This document shows positions 8,280 to 18,447 of a DNA stretch of 64,000 nucleotides, one piece after another; position 1 is the stretch's first letter, and the number at the start of each line of letters is the position of its first letter. The stretch is taken from NCBI RefSeq assembly GCF_035594035.1, contig NZ_CP141588.1:2634501-2698500 (forward strand). Reading direction: 5' to 3'. This stretch comes from Sphingomonas sp. LY54. Its GTDB lineage: Bacteria; Pseudomonadota; Alphaproteobacteria; Sphingomonadales; Sphingomonadaceae. The notes beneath the pieces were generated by a model that worked only from the letters and a program-made list of their open reading frames with translations, was not told the DNA's origin and did no database searches. Both the position numbers and the translations under genes were made by a program.

Positions 8280-10574
8280 ATGATGCGGATCGCGTGCCTG
8301 GGCGGGGGACCGGCCGGGCTCTATTTCGCGATATCGATGAAGCTGCGCGATCCGGCGCACCGCATCGACCTGTTCGAGCGCAATCGCGCCGACGACACGT
8401 TCGGCTGGGGGGTCGTCTTCTCCGACCAGACGGTCGAGAATCTGATGGCCAACGATCCGGTGAGCGGCGCCGCCATCCGCGACGAATTCGCCCATTGGGA
8501 CGATATCGACGTTCACATCCACGGCGAGGTCGTGCGCTCGTCCGGCCACGGCTTCATCGGCATCGGCCGCAAGCGGTTGCTCGCGATCCTGCAGGATCGG
8601 GCCCGGGAACTCGGCGTCGCCCTGCACTTCGAGCATGAGGCGAGCCCGGACCTCGCCGACTGGGCCGATTACGACCTCATCATCGCCGCCGACGGCGCGA
8701 ACAGCCGCATCCGGACCCGCTACCAGGAGCATTTCGGGATCGACGTGCAGGTGCGGAAGAACAAGTTCTTCTGGTTCGGCACGCGCAAGACGTTCGACGC
8801 CTTCACCTTCGCCTTCGAGCAGACCGAGGCGGGGTGGGTGTGGGCGCACGCCTACCGGTTCGACGATGACCTCTCGACCTTCATCGTCGAGATGGATCCG
8901 GAGACTTGGGAAGGGCTCGGCCTCGACCGCATGGACCAGGCGCAGGCGATCGCCTTGTGCGAGCGCATCTTCGCCAAATATCTGGGCGGCCATGACCTTA
9001 TGTCGAACGGGGCCCACCTCAGGGGCCCGGAGGCGTGGCTCAATTTCCGCCGCATCATCTGCGACCAGTGGCATTACGAGAATCTGATCCTGCTCGGCGA
9101 CGCCGCCCACACTGCCCATTTCTCGATCGGATCTGGCACCAAGCTGGCGCTGGAGGATGCGATCAAGCTGGCCGAGGTGCTGAACCGGCCGGGGCTCGGC
9201 CGCGATGCGGCGCTCGAGGAATATCGCGCCGAGCGGAATCTGGAGGTGCTGAAGCTCCAGAACAGCGCCCGCAATTCAACCGAATGGTTCGAGACCGTGG
9301 ACCGCTACCTCCATTTCGAGCCGATCCAGTTCGCTTATTCGCTGCTGACGCGCAGCCAGCGGGTCAGTCACGAAAATCTGCGGCTGCGCGACAAGCCCTG
9401 GCTGGAGAGCGTCGAGCGCTGGTTCCAGTCCAAGGCGCTGGGCACGCCGGTCAACGATCCCGCGCCGCCGATGTTCGCGCCCTACCGCCTGCGCGAGATG
9501 CGCCTCGAGAACCGCGTCGTCGTCTCGCCGATGGCGATGTATTCGGCGCGCGAGGGGACGCCGAACGACTTCCATCTCGTCCATTACGGCACCCGCGCCC
9601 AGGGCGGGGCGGGGCTCGTCTATACCGAGATGACCTGCGTTTCGCCCGAGGCGCGGATCACGCCCGGCTGCGCGGGCCTGTATGCACCCGGACATATCGC
9701 GGCGTGGAAGAGGATCGTCGATTTCGTCCACGCCAATTCCAAGGCGAAATTCTGCCTCCAGCTCGGCCATTCGGGGCCGAAGGGCAGCACCAGGGTCGGC
9801 TGGGAGGGCTATGACGTCCCGCTCGAGCGCGACAACTGGCCGGTGATGGCGGCGTCGGATGTGCCTTGGTCGCCGCAGAACCAAGTACCGCGGCCGATGA
9901 CCCGGGCCGACATGGACGAAGTGCGCGATCAGTTCGTCGCGGCGGTCCGCATGGGCGCCGAGGCCGGGTTCGACATGGTCGAGCTCCATGCCGCCCACGG
10001 CTATCTGCTTTCGAGCTTCATCACGCCGCTCACCAACAAGCGCGAAGACGAATATGGCGGCAGCCTTGAGAACAGGCTGCGCCTCCCGCTCGAAGTCTTT
10101 GCCGCCATGCGCGCCGCCTGGCCGGCGGAAAAGCCGATGTCGGTCCGCATCTCGGCCAATGACTGGATGGGCGAAGAGGGCGTAACCCCGGACGAGGCGG
10201 TCGCGATCGGCCGCGCGTTTTGGGAGGCGGGTGCCGATCTAATCGACGTTTCGGCCGGGCAGACCTGGGCCGACTGCCAGCCCGTCTATGGCCGCATGTT
10301 CCAGACGCCGTTCGCCGACCAGATCCGCAACGAGGCGCGCGTCTCGACCATGGCGGTCGGCAACATTTACGAGCCCGATCACGTCAACTCGATCCTCGCC
10401 GCCGGCCGCGCCGACCTCGTCGCGCTCGCGCGGCCGCACCTCGTCGATCCGATGTGGACTTTGCGCGCGGCCGCGAGCCAGGATTATCGCGGCGTCGCGG
10501 TGCCCCCGCCCTATCTCGGCGGGATGGCCCAGCTCGCCCGCAACCTGCAGCGCGAAGCGGAATTGAAGGCATGA
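8280..10574 (+). CDS. 2-aminobenzoyl-CoA monooxygenase/reductase-like fusion (annotated also as salicylyl-CoA 5-hydroxylase/oxidoreductase)
   Basis: 764 residues with two enzymes in one chain. Residues 1 to about 390 are a class A FAD monooxygenase: [28 protein letters not shown] (dinucleotide fold), [15 protein letters not shown] and [24 protein letters not shown]. Residues about 395-764 are an Old Yellow Enzyme-type NADH:flavin oxidoreductase: [59 protein letters not shown] and VGNIY. This architecture is known from the Azoarcus enzyme that hydroxylates and dearomatises anthraniloyl-CoA. It begins the CoA-dependent operon, with ATG-ATG after GGGAGAGG. Salicylyl-CoA is the alternative substrate; the neighbouring RidA gene favours an amino-substituted one. 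Confidence 0.87.
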   Translation: MMRIACLGGGPAGLYFAISMKLRDPAHRIDLFERNRADDTFGWGVVFSDQTVENLMANDPVSGAAIRDEFAHWDDIDVHIHGEVVRSSGHGFIGIGRKRLLAILQDRARELGVALHFEHEASPDLADWADYDLIIAADGANSRIRTRYQEHFGIDVQVRKNKFFWFGTRKTFDAFTFAFEQTEAGWVWAHAYRFDDDLSTFIVEMDPETWEGLGLDRMDQAQAIALCERIFAKYLGGHDLMSNGAHLRGPEAWLNFRRIICDQWHYENLILLGDAAHTAHFSIGSGTKLALEDAIKLAEVLNRPGLGRDAALEEYRAERNLEVLKLQNSARNSTEWFETVDRYLHFEPIQFAYSLLTRSQRVSHENLRLRDKPWLESVERWFQSKALGTPVNDPAPPMFAPYRLREMRLENRVVVSPMAMYSAREGTPNDFHLVHYGTRAQGGAGLVYTEMTCVSPEARITPGCAGLYAPGHIAAWKRIVDFVHANSKAKFCLQLGHSGPKGSTRVGWEGYDVPLERDNWPVMAASDVPWSPQNQVPRPMTRADMDEVRDQFVAAVRMGAEAGFDMVELHAAHGYLLSSFITPLTNKREDEYGGSLENRLRLPLEVFAAMRAAWPAEKPMSVRISANDWMGEEGVTPDEAVAIGRAFWEAGADLIDVSAGQTWADCQPVYGRMFQTPFADQIRNEARVSTMAVGNIYEPDHVNSILAAGRADLVALARPHLVDPMWTLRAAASQDYRGVAVPPPYLGGMAQLARNLQREAELKA

Positions 10575-11308
10575 AACTGGTGGGCCACCACGCTGTCGTC
10601 ACCGGCGGCGGCACCGGCATCGGCGCGGCGATTGCGCGCGCGCTTGCCGCGGAAGGCGCGAAGCTGACCCTGGTGGGCAGGCGCCGCGACAAGCTCGAAG
10701 AGGTCGCGAGCGGCGATTTCGACGCGCTCGTCGCGCCAGCCGACGTGACCGTGCGCGACGAGGTCGAGCGCGCCTTCGCCATGGCCCGCGACACGCAGGG
10801 GCCGATCACGATCCTCGTCAACAATGCCGGCGCGGCAGCGGGAATGCCGTTCGCCAAGGTGAGCGAGGCGCTGTGGCGCGACATGCTCGCGGTCAATCTC
10901 GACGGCATGTTCCATTGCTGCCAAGCCGCGCTGCCCGATTTGCTCGCCGCCGAGGCCGGCCGGATCGTGACCGTAGCATCGATGGCGGGGCTGCACGGCT
11001 TTGCTTATGCGGCGCCCTATATCGCGGCCAAGCATGGCGCGATCGGCCTCACCCGCGCGCTCGCCGCCGAATATGCGCACACCGCTTTGCGGGTGAACGC
11101 GGTCTGCCCCGGCTTCGTCGACAGCGACATGACGGTCCAGTCGGTCGCGACCATCACCGCCAAGACCGGCCGGGCCGCCGAGGAGGCGCGCGCCGAGCTC
11201 GCCCGTTTGAACCCGTCCGGCCGGCTGATCGCTCCGCAAGAGGTCGCGGCGCTTGTTCTTGACCTCGTCCTTTCCGAGCGGAATGGCGAGGCCGTGGAGA
11301 TTGCATGA
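10571..11308 (+). CDS. SDR-family 3-hydroxyacyl-CoA dehydrogenase-like protein
   Basis: 245 residues, a classical short-chain dehydrogenase. It has VTGGGTGIG (TGxxxGIG cofactor loop), NNAGAA (NNAG), the catalytic Ser of VASMAGL, and Y-x-x-x-K in [12 protein letters not shown]. The start overlaps the monooxygenase stop (ATGA). In this operon it probably oxidises a hydroxyacyl-CoA made by the enoyl-CoA hydratase during beta-oxidation-like ring breakdown (inferred from context). Confidence 0.88.
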   Translation: MKLVGHHAVVTGGGTGIGAAIARALAAEGAKLTLVGRRRDKLEEVASGDFDALVAPADVTVRDEVERAFAMARDTQGPITILVNNAGAAAGMPFAKVSEALWRDMLAVNLDGMFHCCQAALPDLLAAEAGRIVTVASMAGLHGFAYAAPYIAAKHGAIGLTRALAAEYAHTALRVNAVCPGFVDSDMTVQSVATITAKTGRAAEEARAELARLNPSGRLIAPQEVAALVLDLVLSERNGEAVEIA

Positions 11309-12114
11309 ACCCTGAAACCTTTGCTCCGTCCCATTTCAAATGGGCCTATGCGGACGGCGTCGCCACGATCACGCTGAACCGCCCGGAGCGGAAGAACCCG
11401 CTGACGTTCGAAAGCTATGCCGAGCTGCGCGACACATTCCGCGCGCTCGTTTACGCGCGCAGCGTGAAGGCGGTCGTGATCGCCGGCGCGGGCGGCAATT
11501 TCAGCTCGGGCGGCGACGTCCACGAGATTATCGGCCCGCTGACCGAGATGGAAATGCCGGGCCTGCTCGATTTCACGCGGATGACCGGCGATCTGGTGAA
11601 GGCGATGCGGGCGTGCCCGCAGCCGATCGTCGCGGCGCTGGACGGGGTCTGCGTCGGCGCGGGCGCGATCGTCGCGATGGCCTCGGACATCAGGATCGCG
11701 ACGCCCGCGACCAAGACCGCCTTCCTGTTTACCCGCGTCGGCCTCGCCGGCTGCGACATGGGCGCCTGCGCGATCCTGCCCCGTCTGATCGGCCAGGGTC
11801 GCGCGGCGGAACTGCTCTTCACCGGCCGGGTGATGACGGCGGAAGAGGGCGAGCGCTGGGGCTTCCACAATCGTATCGTCGAGCCGGTCGCGCTGCTCGA
11901 CGAGGCCGAGGCATTGGCGCGCGGCCTCGCCGCCGGCCCCACCTTTGCCCACGGCATCACCAAGACCCAGCTCAACACCGAATGGGCAGTGAGCCTCGAC
12001 GTGGCGATCGAGATGGAGGCGCAGGCTCAGGCCATCTGCATGGCCACCAACGACTTTCGCCGCGCCTTCGACGCCTTCGCGGCCAAGCAGACGCCGGAAT
12101 TCCAGGGTGATTGA
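11305..12114 (+). CDS. Enoyl-CoA hydratase/isomerase family protein
   Basis: 269 residues of the crotonase fold: [19 protein letters not shown] at the N terminus, the oxyanion segment [12 protein letters not shown], and [20 protein letters not shown]. The position normally holding the second catalytic Glu falls in the [11 protein letters not shown] region, where it is not obviously Glu; the reaction could be hydration or ring hydrolysis. It overlaps the SDR gene by 4 nt. It is likely the hydratase step after ring reduction of the aminobenzoyl-CoA product. Confidence 0.87.
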   Translation: MNPETFAPSHFKWAYADGVATITLNRPERKNPLTFESYAELRDTFRALVYARSVKAVVIAGAGGNFSSGGDVHEIIGPLTEMEMPGLLDFTRMTGDLVKAMRACPQPIVAALDGVCVGAGAIVAMASDIRIATPATKTAFLFTRVGLAGCDMGACAILPRLIGQGRAAELLFTGRVMTAEEGERWGFHNRIVEPVALLDEAEALARGLAAGPTFAHGITKTQLNTEWAVSLDVAIEMEAQAQAICMATNDFRRAFDAFAAKQTPEFQGD

Positions 12115-12128
12115 GCGCGCACATGTCA

Positions 12129-12233
12129 CCCCTCCCCTTGAGGGGAGGGGATCAAGGGGTGGGGGCGAGGCGGAGCCTCGCGCGCCGCGAATCGGCGCCA
12201 CCACCCCAACCCCTCCTCTGAAGAGGAGGGGTT
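12129..12233. repeat. Double-hairpin palindromic (REP/MITE-like) element
   Basis: Two perfect 10-bp inverted repeats stand at the ends: CCCCTCCCCT/AGGGGAGGGG (12129-12150) and CCCCTCCTCT/AGAGGAGGGG (12210-12231). Between them GGGGTGG near 12157 pairs with CCACCCC at 12201-12207, so the whole 105 nt can fold as one large structure. Such G/C-block palindromes are typical dispersed repeats of GC-rich alphaproteobacteria. The right arm ends 3 nt before a GTG start codon. Confidence 0.75.
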
Positions 12234-12234
12234 T

Positions 12235-13404
12235 GTGAGCGATCGTTCCTTTCTTGAGTGGCCTTTCTTCGACGACAGCCATCGGCAGTTGGCGGACGAT
12301 CTCGAACGCTGGTGTGAAGCGGAGCTGGGTGACGCCCATGACGAGGAGGACGTCGACGCGGCCTGTCGCGATCTCGTGCGCAGGCTGGGAGAGGGCGGGT
12401 GGCTGCGTTACTGTGTCCCGGCCGCATATGGCGGCGTCCACGATCAGCTCGACGTCCGCGCGCTGGCGCTGATCCGCGAAACGCTCGCCCGCCATTCGGG
12501 GCTCGCCGATTTCGCCTTCGCCATGCAGGGGCTCGGCTCGGGCACGATCACCCTGTTCGGCTCGGAGGCGAAGAAGCAGGCCTATCTGCCCGCCGTCGCG
12601 CGCGGCAAAAGGATCGCCGCCTTCGCGCTGACCGAGCCCGCTTCCGGATCCGACGTCGCGTCGATCGAGACGAGCGCCGTCCAAGCCGGCGGCGGATATG
12701 TCGTCGACGGCGCGAAGACCTACATCTCCAACGGCGGCATCGCCGACCATTATGTGCTGTTCGCGCGCACCGGCGAGGCGCCGGGGGCCAAGGGCATCTC
12801 CGCGTTCATCGTTGATGCCGATACGCCGGGCCTCATTATCTCCGAACGCATCCGCGTGATCGCGCCGCATCCGTTGGCGACCTTGCGCTTCGATGCGATG
12901 AAGCTCGGCGCCGACGCCTTGCTCGGCGAACGCGGCAAAGGCTTCGCGCAGGCGATGGCGACGCTCGACGTTTTCCGCACGACGGTCGGCGCGGCGGCGC
13001 TTGGCTTTGCCCGTCGCGCGCTCGACGAAGCGACCCGGCGCGCCCTTAGCCGCCGCCTCGGGGCCGGCCTGCTCGCCGACAATCCGATCACTCAGTCGAA
13101 GCTCGCCGAGATGGTGCTCGACACCGAGACTTCGGCCTTGCTCATCTACCGCGCCGCCTGGCTGCGCGACGTGAAGGGCCAGCGCAACAGCCGCGAGGCC
13201 GCGCTCGCCAAGCTCCACGCCACCGACAGCGCGCAGGCCGTGATCGACAAGGCTGTGCAGATGTTCGGCGGGCTCGGCGTCACCCACGGCGTGCCGGTCG
13301 AGAGTCTCTACCGCGAAATCCGCGCGCTGCGCATCTACGAGGGCGCATCGGAGGTCCAGAAAGTGGTGATCGCGCGGGCGCACCTGGCAGGATATACGGC
13401 ATGA
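12235..13404 (+). CDS. Acyl-CoA dehydrogenase family protein
   Basis: 389 residues from a GTG at 12235. The AGGAGG that precedes it at 5-nt spacing lies inside the right arm of the palindromic repeat. The three ACAD domains are clear: an N-terminal helical domain, the beta domain with [15 protein letters not shown], and the C-terminal domain with [35 protein letters not shown]. The Glu in IYEGAS is where the catalytic base of the MCAD-type enzymes sits. It uses FAD and passes electrons to ETF. In this operon it probably acts on an alicyclic or dicarboxylic acyl-CoA from anthranilate. Confidence 0.9.
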   Translation: MSDRSFLEWPFFDDSHRQLADDLERWCEAELGDAHDEEDVDAACRDLVRRLGEGGWLRYCVPAAYGGVHDQLDVRALALIRETLARHSGLADFAFAMQGLGSGTITLFGSEAKKQAYLPAVARGKRIAAFALTEPASGSDVASIETSAVQAGGGYVVDGAKTYISNGGIADHYVLFARTGEAPGAKGISAFIVDADTPGLIISERIRVIAPHPLATLRFDAMKLGADALLGERGKGFAQAMATLDVFRTTVGAAALGFARRALDEATRRALSRRLGAGLLADNPITQSKLAEMVLDTETSALLIYRAAWLRDVKGQRNSREAALAKLHATDSAQAVIDKAVQMFGGLGVTHGVPVESLYREIRALRIYEGASEVQKVVIARAHLAGYTA

Positions 13405-13793
13405 AGAGCTTGCTTCCCCCCGGCTGGCCGCGGCCCAAGGGCTATTCCAACGGCATTTCCGCGCGCGGACGCATGATCTTCACCGCCGGCGTGATCGGCT
13501 GGGACGAAGAGGAGAAACTGGTCGCCGACGATCTGGTCGGGCAGTTTCGCCAGGTCCTCGCCAACACGCTCGCCATCCTCGCCGAGGACGGCGCCGGGCC
13601 GGAGCATATCGTGCGGATGACCTGGTACGTCACGGACCGCGACGATTATGTCGCGAACCTTGCCGGGATCGGCGCCGCCTGGCGCGAACTGATCGGCCGC
13701 AACTACCCCACGATGGCGGTGGTGCAGGTGGCGGGGCTGGTCGAGCCTGGGGCGCTCATCGAGATCGAGACGACAGCCGTGGTGCCCGAATGA
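13401..13793 (+). CDS. RidA (YjgF/YER057c/UK114) family enamine/imine deaminase
   Basis: 130 residues, the usual RidA length, with [79 protein letters not shown]. RidA enzymes hydrolyse reactive enamines/imines, releasing ammonia. It overlaps the acyl-CoA dehydrogenase by 4 nt, so it belongs to the operon. The ring-reduced product of 2-aminobenzoyl-CoA monooxygenase/reductase is an enamine-type compound, so a dedicated deaminase makes sense here (inference). Confidence 0.85.
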   Translation: MKSLLPPGWPRPKGYSNGISARGRMIFTAGVIGWDEEEKLVADDLVGQFRQVLANTLAILAEDGAGPEHIVRMTWYVTDRDDYVANLAGIGAAWRELIGRNYPTMAVVQVAGLVEPGALIEIETTAVVPE

Positions 13794-13803
13794 TGAGGGA
13801 AGG

Positions 13804-13896
13804 CCGTCATTGCGAGCGAAGCGAAGCAATCCAGCCTCGCGCCAGTCGGAGAGGCAGCGCTGGATTGCTTCGTCGCTTCGCTCCTCGCAATGACGG
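13804..13896. repeat. Long imperfect inverted repeat (dispersed palindrome / MITE-like)
   Basis: The left arm (13804-13834, starting CCGTCATTGCGAGCG) is the reverse complement of the right arm (13860-13896, ending CGCAATGACGG), apart from short insertions in the right arm; a 25-nt loop separates them. Similar ATTGCGAG...CAATC palindromes are dispersed in many bacterial genomes. It fills the gap between the RidA and CoA-ligase genes. Confidence 0.8.
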
Positions 13897-13911
13897 GGCA
13901 GGAGAGGGGTG

Positions 13912-15525
13912 ATGGCCACGGCGCATCTCGACACATTCGTCCGCGACCGCCTCCCGCCGGAGGAGGCGCAGCCCGAATTTTTGTTCGACCTGCCCGCGCT
14001 TCGCTATCCGGACCGTCTGAATGCGGCGGTCGAACTGATCGACCGGGCCCCGGCCGAGGCGCTGGCCGTGCTCAACGACCAGGGCACCTGGACCTATGGC
14101 CAGATGCGCGACCTTTCCGACCGGATCGCGCGGCTGCTGGTCGAGGAGGAGCGGCTTGTGCCGGGCAACCGCGTGCTGCTGCGGGGTCCTAACACGGCGA
14201 CCATGTTCGCCGCCTGGCTCGGCATCCTCAAGGCGGGCGGGATCGTGGTGGCGACCATGCCGCTGCTGCGGCCCGCCGAGATCGCGACGATCCTGGAGCG
14301 CGCGCAGGTCAGCCACGCCATCGTCGACAGCCGCTTTATCGGCGACTTCCGTCAGGGCGCCGAGCAGGCGGGCACCTTGCGCTCGCTGCTGCGCTACGAC
14401 GGCGACCACGGCAAGGGTGAGCTCGAAACGCGCCTGCTCGGCGTTGCGCCCGCCTTCGCGCCCGTTGCCACCCATCGCGACGATGTCGCCCTGATCGCCT
14501 TCACCTCGGGCACGACCGGCCAGCCCAAGGGCTGCGTCCATTATCACCGCGACATCCTCGCCTCCGCCGATGCCTTCGCCGCCAATATCCTGAAGCCGCG
14601 GCCGGGCGACCGCTGGGCCTGTTCGGCGCCGATCGCCTTCACCTTCGGGCTGGGCCAGCTCCTGATCTTCCCGTTCCGTTTCGGCGGCACGGCGGTGACG
14701 ATCGAGCAGCCCAGCCCCGCCGCCCTGCTCGAAGCGGTCGAGCGCCACCGGGTGACCACCCTCGCCACCGCCCCGACCGCCTACAAGGCGATGATCGGCC
14801 CAGGGCAGGGGCGGGACCTCTCCAGCCTGCGCACCTGCGTTTCGGCCGGGGAGCATCTGCCCGCTGCCACCTGGCAGGCGTGGAAGGATGCGACCGGAAT
14901 CGCGATCGTCGACGGCATCGGCGCCACCGAGATGATGCACATCTTCATCTCGGCGAGCGGGGAGGACATCCGCCCCGGCGCGACCGGCAAGGCGGTGCCG
15001 GGCTATCGCGCCTGCGTGCTGGACGAGGAGGGCGCGGTCCTGCCGCCGGGCAGCACGGGCCGCCTCGCCGTCAAGGGGCCGACCGGCTGCCGCTATTTCG
15101 ACGACCCGCGCCAGGCGGCTTACGTCCAGAATGGATGGAACGTCACCGGCGACACCTATCGCTGCGATGCGGACGGCTATTTCTGGTACCTCGCCCGATC
15201 GGACGACATGATCGTCTCCTCGGGCTACAATATCGCGGCGCCGGAGGTGGAGAATGCCTTGCTCTCCCACCCGGCGGTGCAGGAGTGCGCGGTGATCGGG
15301 GCTCCCTGCGAGGAGCGCGGCCAGAAGGTGAAGGCGTTCGTCGTGCTCGCGCCCGGCCAGGTTGCCGATCCCGGCACCGCCGCGGCGCTTCAGGACCATG
15401 TGAAGGTGGCGATCGCGCCCTACAAATATCCGCGCGAAATCGCGTTCGTCGAGGCCCTGCCCAAGACGGCGACCGGCAAGCTCCAGCGTTATGCGCTCAA
15501 GGAGGCTGTCCCGCCCCGCGGCTGA
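13912..15525 (+). CDS. 2-aminobenzoate-CoA ligase-like AMP-forming acyl-CoA synthetase
   Basis: 537 residues of the ANL superfamily, benzoate-CoA ligase branch. The P-loop is AFTSGTTGQPKGCVHYHRD. GIGATEMMHIFISA (A5 motif), the hinge region with TGDTYRCDADGYFWYLARSDDMIVSSGYNIAAPEVE, and the C-terminal Lys in LPKTATGKLQRYAL follow. It activates an aromatic acid with ATP and CoA and would supply the substrate of the monooxygenase/reductase. Anthranilate is the inferred acid. The ATG at 13912 (GGAGAGG 4-5 nt upstream) is preferred over the adjacent GTG at 13909. The gene stands 118 nt after RidA, beyond the inverted repeat. Confidence 0.87.
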   Translation: MATAHLDTFVRDRLPPEEAQPEFLFDLPALRYPDRLNAAVELIDRAPAEALAVLNDQGTWTYGQMRDLSDRIARLLVEEERLVPGNRVLLRGPNTATMFAAWLGILKAGGIVVATMPLLRPAEIATILERAQVSHAIVDSRFIGDFRQGAEQAGTLRSLLRYDGDHGKGELETRLLGVAPAFAPVATHRDDVALIAFTSGTTGQPKGCVHYHRDILASADAFAANILKPRPGDRWACSAPIAFTFGLGQLLIFPFRFGGTAVTIEQPSPAALLEAVERHRVTTLATAPTAYKAMIGPGQGRDLSSLRTCVSAGEHLPAATWQAWKDATGIAIVDGIGATEMMHIFISASGEDIRPGATGKAVPGYRACVLDEEGAVLPPGSTGRLAVKGPTGCRYFDDPRQAAYVQNGWNVTGDTYRCDADGYFWYLARSDDMIVSSGYNIAAPEVENALLSHPAVQECAVIGAPCEERGQKVKAFVVLAPGQVADPGTAAALQDHVKVAIAPYKYPREIAFVEALPKTATGKLQRYALKEAVPPRG

Positions 15526-15618
15526 GCGCAGTGTCGGTATGGTTTACAAATCGTTACCGGGGTTAGATCGAGTCCGACGCGTTTCCGCCATTGGCCCGTC
15601 TCTTGCTTCGTTTCGGGA

Positions 15619-15900
15619 ATGTGGAGAAAGCTTACCCGCCTGTTCGTCGTGAAGACCCGCCTCGAAGCCTATGCCGTCATCTACGCGCTCGCCGTGGGCG
15701 CGGTGACGCGGGGCGAAATCTATCTCGGCCAGTATCCGGGCGTTACCGGCTGGATCTTCTTCGCGGCATGCACCGGCGCGGTATTCCTCGCCGGCGCCAA
15801 GATCCTGGATGCGACCCCGCCAAAATGGAAAGGCCGCGAACGCCGCGGCACAGACAGGCGCGACGGTCGACTATCGGCGGCCCAGTCCCGCGCGGCGTAA
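15619..15900 (+). CDS. Small two-helix membrane protein, unknown function
   Basis: 93 residues (MWRKLTRLFVVKTRLEAYAVIYALAVGAVTRGEIYLGQYPGVTGWIFFAACTGAVFLAGAKIL...). Two hydrophobic helices lie at about 15-32 and 43-62, and a basic tail (KWKGRERRGTDRRDGR) should face the cytosol. There is no recognised domain. It stands alone between the CoA ligase and a glycerophosphotransferase-like gene. Confidence 0.65.
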   Translation: MWRKLTRLFVVKTRLEAYAVIYALAVGAVTRGEIYLGQYPGVTGWIFFAACTGAVFLAGAKILDATPPKWKGRERRGTDRRDGRLSAAQSRAA

Positions 15901-16098
15901 AGCGCTCCGCCCGCCACGCCGTTGTTTTTGGATGACGGGTTGCGACTACAGCGTCTTCCGCATCGGAAGCGTCCTGACTATAGGCGCCACGGGACCGATC
16001 GGCGCGTGGGGCGCTTTCGCATTTCGGGGATGGCACGGCTTTCAGCCGGTCGGTGTTGGCGACATGGCATCCCCGCAGCCCGTAAGATTGTAGCGTAT

Positions 16099-17319
16099 TT
16101 GCGTATATTGTTTCTGTTTGTGGGCGAGCCGCACCAGCTCTTCCATGCTTTGCCCCTGGCGGCCGAATTGAAGGTGTCCGGGCCGGATGTAGATCTCGAA
16201 GTGGCGGTGGCGAGCGAAGGCCATTTGCCGATGGTCGAGCAGGTGCTCGCGGCCTATCCCGGGTTCGATCCGCCTGTGCGCCGGCTGGTGGCGCCGCGTG
16301 CGGAGCATGGCCTGCGCCGGCTCGGCATCAGGGGCCAGTTGCGGATCCCGACTTTGCTGGCCGCGCTTCCCTATTTGCGCAGCTTCGACGCCATCGTCGT
16401 TCCGGAGCGCACGACGACGATGATGCGGCACTTTCTCGGTCGGACGAAGCTGGTTTTCACGCCGCACGGCGCCGGCGACCGCGCGATCATGCTCGACCGG
16501 CGCGACCGCCATTTCGATTTCGTGCTCGTCGCCGGCGAGAAGAGCGAAAGACGGCTGCTGGAGGCGGGCACGATTCGTCCGGGCGCCTATGCGGTGAACG
16601 GCTATGTGAAGATGGATTTCATGCGGCGCCTGGCGGCGCAGCGCCCGCGCCTGTTCGACAACGACCGGCCGACCGTCCTCTACGCGCCCCATTTCCGGCA
16701 GCCGCTCTCGTCCTGGGAGCGGTTCGGCCGAGAGGTCATCGCCGCCTTCGCCGCGCAGGAGCGCTACAACCTCGTCGTCGCGCCACACGTCCGCCTGTTC
16801 CACGGCGCGTCCGCGAAGGCCAAGCGCGCGTTCGAGCAGTTGGCGGTGCCGGGCAAGATCATCGTCGATCTCGGCTCCGATCGCCTGGTGGACATGACCT
16901 ATACCAGCGCGGCGGACATCTATCTCGGCGACGTCAGCAGCCAAGTCTACGAATTCCTGGCGACGCCCAAGCCCTGCGTGTTCCTCAACGCCCACGGCGT
17001 CGACTGGGAAAGCGATTCCAACTACCGCTTCTGGACATTGGGCGAAGTCGTCGAGGATCCCGCCTCGATCCTCCCCGCCATCGATGCCGCGCCTGCCCGG
17101 CACGGCCACTATGCCGGGCTGCAGCGTTGCGCGCTGGCCGAATCCGTGGGCGGAGACCCGGCCGGCGCTGCCCGGCGCGGCGCGGAGGCGATCGCCGCCT
17201 TCCTGGCAGGCCAGAGAGCGCCGTTCGACCATGCGATTCGGGAGGCCGTCCGCGCGCCTTCTGCATTCGGATCGCTGGCAGGCGAGAACGACGCGTCCGG
17301 AGAAGCGCACGCAGCATAA
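16099..17319 (+). CDS. CDP-glycerol glycerophosphotransferase-like protein
   Basis: About 406 residues. The fold resembles the GT-B Glyphos_transf family: RTKLVFTPHGAGDRAIML, a middle VLYAPHFRQPLSSWERFGREVI, and the nucleotide-site region YTSAADIYLGDVSSQVYEFLATPKPCVFLNAHGVDWESDSNYRFWTLGEVV, which matches the A-D-x-x-I-x-D-x-S-S pattern. It probably transfers a polyol-phosphate or related group to a cell-surface glycan. The start is uncertain: TTG at 16099 gives L-RILFLFVGEPHQ; ATG at 16030 and GTG at 16120 are alternatives. It stands alone, without wall-polymer genes nearby. Confidence 0.7.
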   Translation: MRILFLFVGEPHQLFHALPLAAELKVSGPDVDLEVAVASEGHLPMVEQVLAAYPGFDPPVRRLVAPRAEHGLRRLGIRGQLRIPTLLAALPYLRSFDAIVVPERTTTMMRHFLGRTKLVFTPHGAGDRAIMLDRRDRHFDFVLVAGEKSERRLLEAGTIRPGAYAVNGYVKMDFMRRLAAQRPRLFDNDRPTVLYAPHFRQPLSSWERFGREVIAAFAAQERYNLVVAPHVRLFHGASAKAKRAFEQLAVPGKIIVDLGSDRLVDMTYTSAADIYLGDVSSQVYEFLATPKPCVFLNAHGVDWESDSNYRFWTLGEVVEDPASILPAIDAAPARHGHYAGLQRCALAESVGGDPAGAARRGAEAIAAFLAGQRAPFDHAIREAVRAPSAFGSLAGENDASGEAHAA

Positions 17320-17434
17320 TCGGCCGGGCGGCCCGGATGTGCAGCCCTTGCATGCATCCGCCCCGGCCGGATTTGCACGCCGCATAGCCGCGCCCGCGCT
17401 TTGCTTGGGGCCGACGAGCGGCTAGTCTCCCTCC

Positions 17435-18289
17435 ATGTCCACTTACACGATCGACACGTCGACCAGCCGCGCCCATCCGACCCCCGCACCGATGCGGCGC
17501 CTTACCGTCCCCAAGATCATGAGCATGAAGGGCGGCGAGCCGATCGTCATGCTCACCGCTTATACGGCGCGAATGGCGCAATTGCTCGATCCGCATTGCG
17601 ACGTGCTGCTGGTCGGCGACAGCCTCGGCCAGGTGATTTACGGTCTGCCTTCGACCGTGCCGGTGACGATGGAGATGATGTGCGCGCATGGCGCCGCCGT
17701 GGTCCGCGGATCCTATCACAGCCTCGTCGCGATCGACCTGCCGTTCGGCGCCTATGAGGCAAGCCCGCAGCAGGCCTTCGAAACTTCGGCGCGCATCCTC
17801 AAGGAAACCGGCGCGGCAGCAGTGAAGCTGGAAGGCGGCGAGGCGATGGCCGAGACCGTCGCCTTCCTGGTCGCGCGCGGCATCCCCGTCATCGGCCATG
17901 TCGGCCTGACGCCGCAGGCGGTGAACGCGCTGGGCGGCTATCGCGCCCGCGGCCGCGACGATGCCGAGGCCGCCAAGATTCTCGCCGACGCCAAGGCGGT
18001 GGCCGAGGCCGGCGCCTTCGCCGTCGTGCTCGAAGGCGTGATGGAGGAGATTGCCGTCGAGGCCACGAAGGCCGTGGCCTGCCCGACGATCGGCATCGGC
18101 GCGTCCGCGGCGTGCGACGGGCAGGTGCTCGTCACCGAGGACATGCTGGGCCTGTTCGAGCGCACGCCGCGCTTCGTGAAGCGCTATTACGACATGGCGG
18201 AGCGGGTGAGCGAGGCGGCGTCCAGCTATGCCGGCGAGGTCCGCTCGCGCGCCTTCCCGACCGAAGAGCAGATATACCGCGCCAAGTGA
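17435..18289 (+). CDS. panB: 3-methyl-2-oxobutanoate hydroxymethyltransferase
   Basis: 284 residues. PanB signatures are [15 protein letters not shown] (Mg-binding Asp), [56 protein letters not shown], and the catalytic Glu in [11 protein letters not shown]. It transfers a hydroxymethyl group from 5,10-methylene-THF to ketoisovalerate, the first step of pantothenate synthesis. About 25 extra N-terminal residues precede the core. panC is not adjacent. Confidence 0.96.
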   Translation: MSTYTIDTSTSRAHPTPAPMRRLTVPKIMSMKGGEPIVMLTAYTARMAQLLDPHCDVLLVGDSLGQVIYGLPSTVPVTMEMMCAHGAAVVRGSYHSLVAIDLPFGAYEASPQQAFETSARILKETGAAAVKLEGGEAMAETVAFLVARGIPVIGHVGLTPQAVNALGGYRARGRDDAEAAKILADAKAVAEAGAFAVVLEGVMEEIAVEATKAVACPTIGIGASAACDGQVLVTEDMLGLFERTPRFVKRYYDMAERVSEAASSYAGEVRSRAFPTEEQIYRAK

Positions 18290-18447
18290 GGGGACTTTCC
18301 ACGTCGCGGTTCAGCCGGTAGAGGTTCGGCGGACGGCATCCCGCCGCGCTCCAGCCTTCGTTCATCTTCGATCCTGTTTGACGGACGCGAGGCTGTTTGG
18401 GCAGAAGAGCGCCAGCGCGGACGCTAGCGGCGACACTGGAGAGTAAT

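Noticed and set aside
11017..13383. A 788-codon open frame on the minus strand
   Set aside because: It runs opposite the SDR, crotonase and ACAD genes and through the palindromic repeat; composition is Arg/Ala/Gly/Asp-rich as expected for an antisense shadow.
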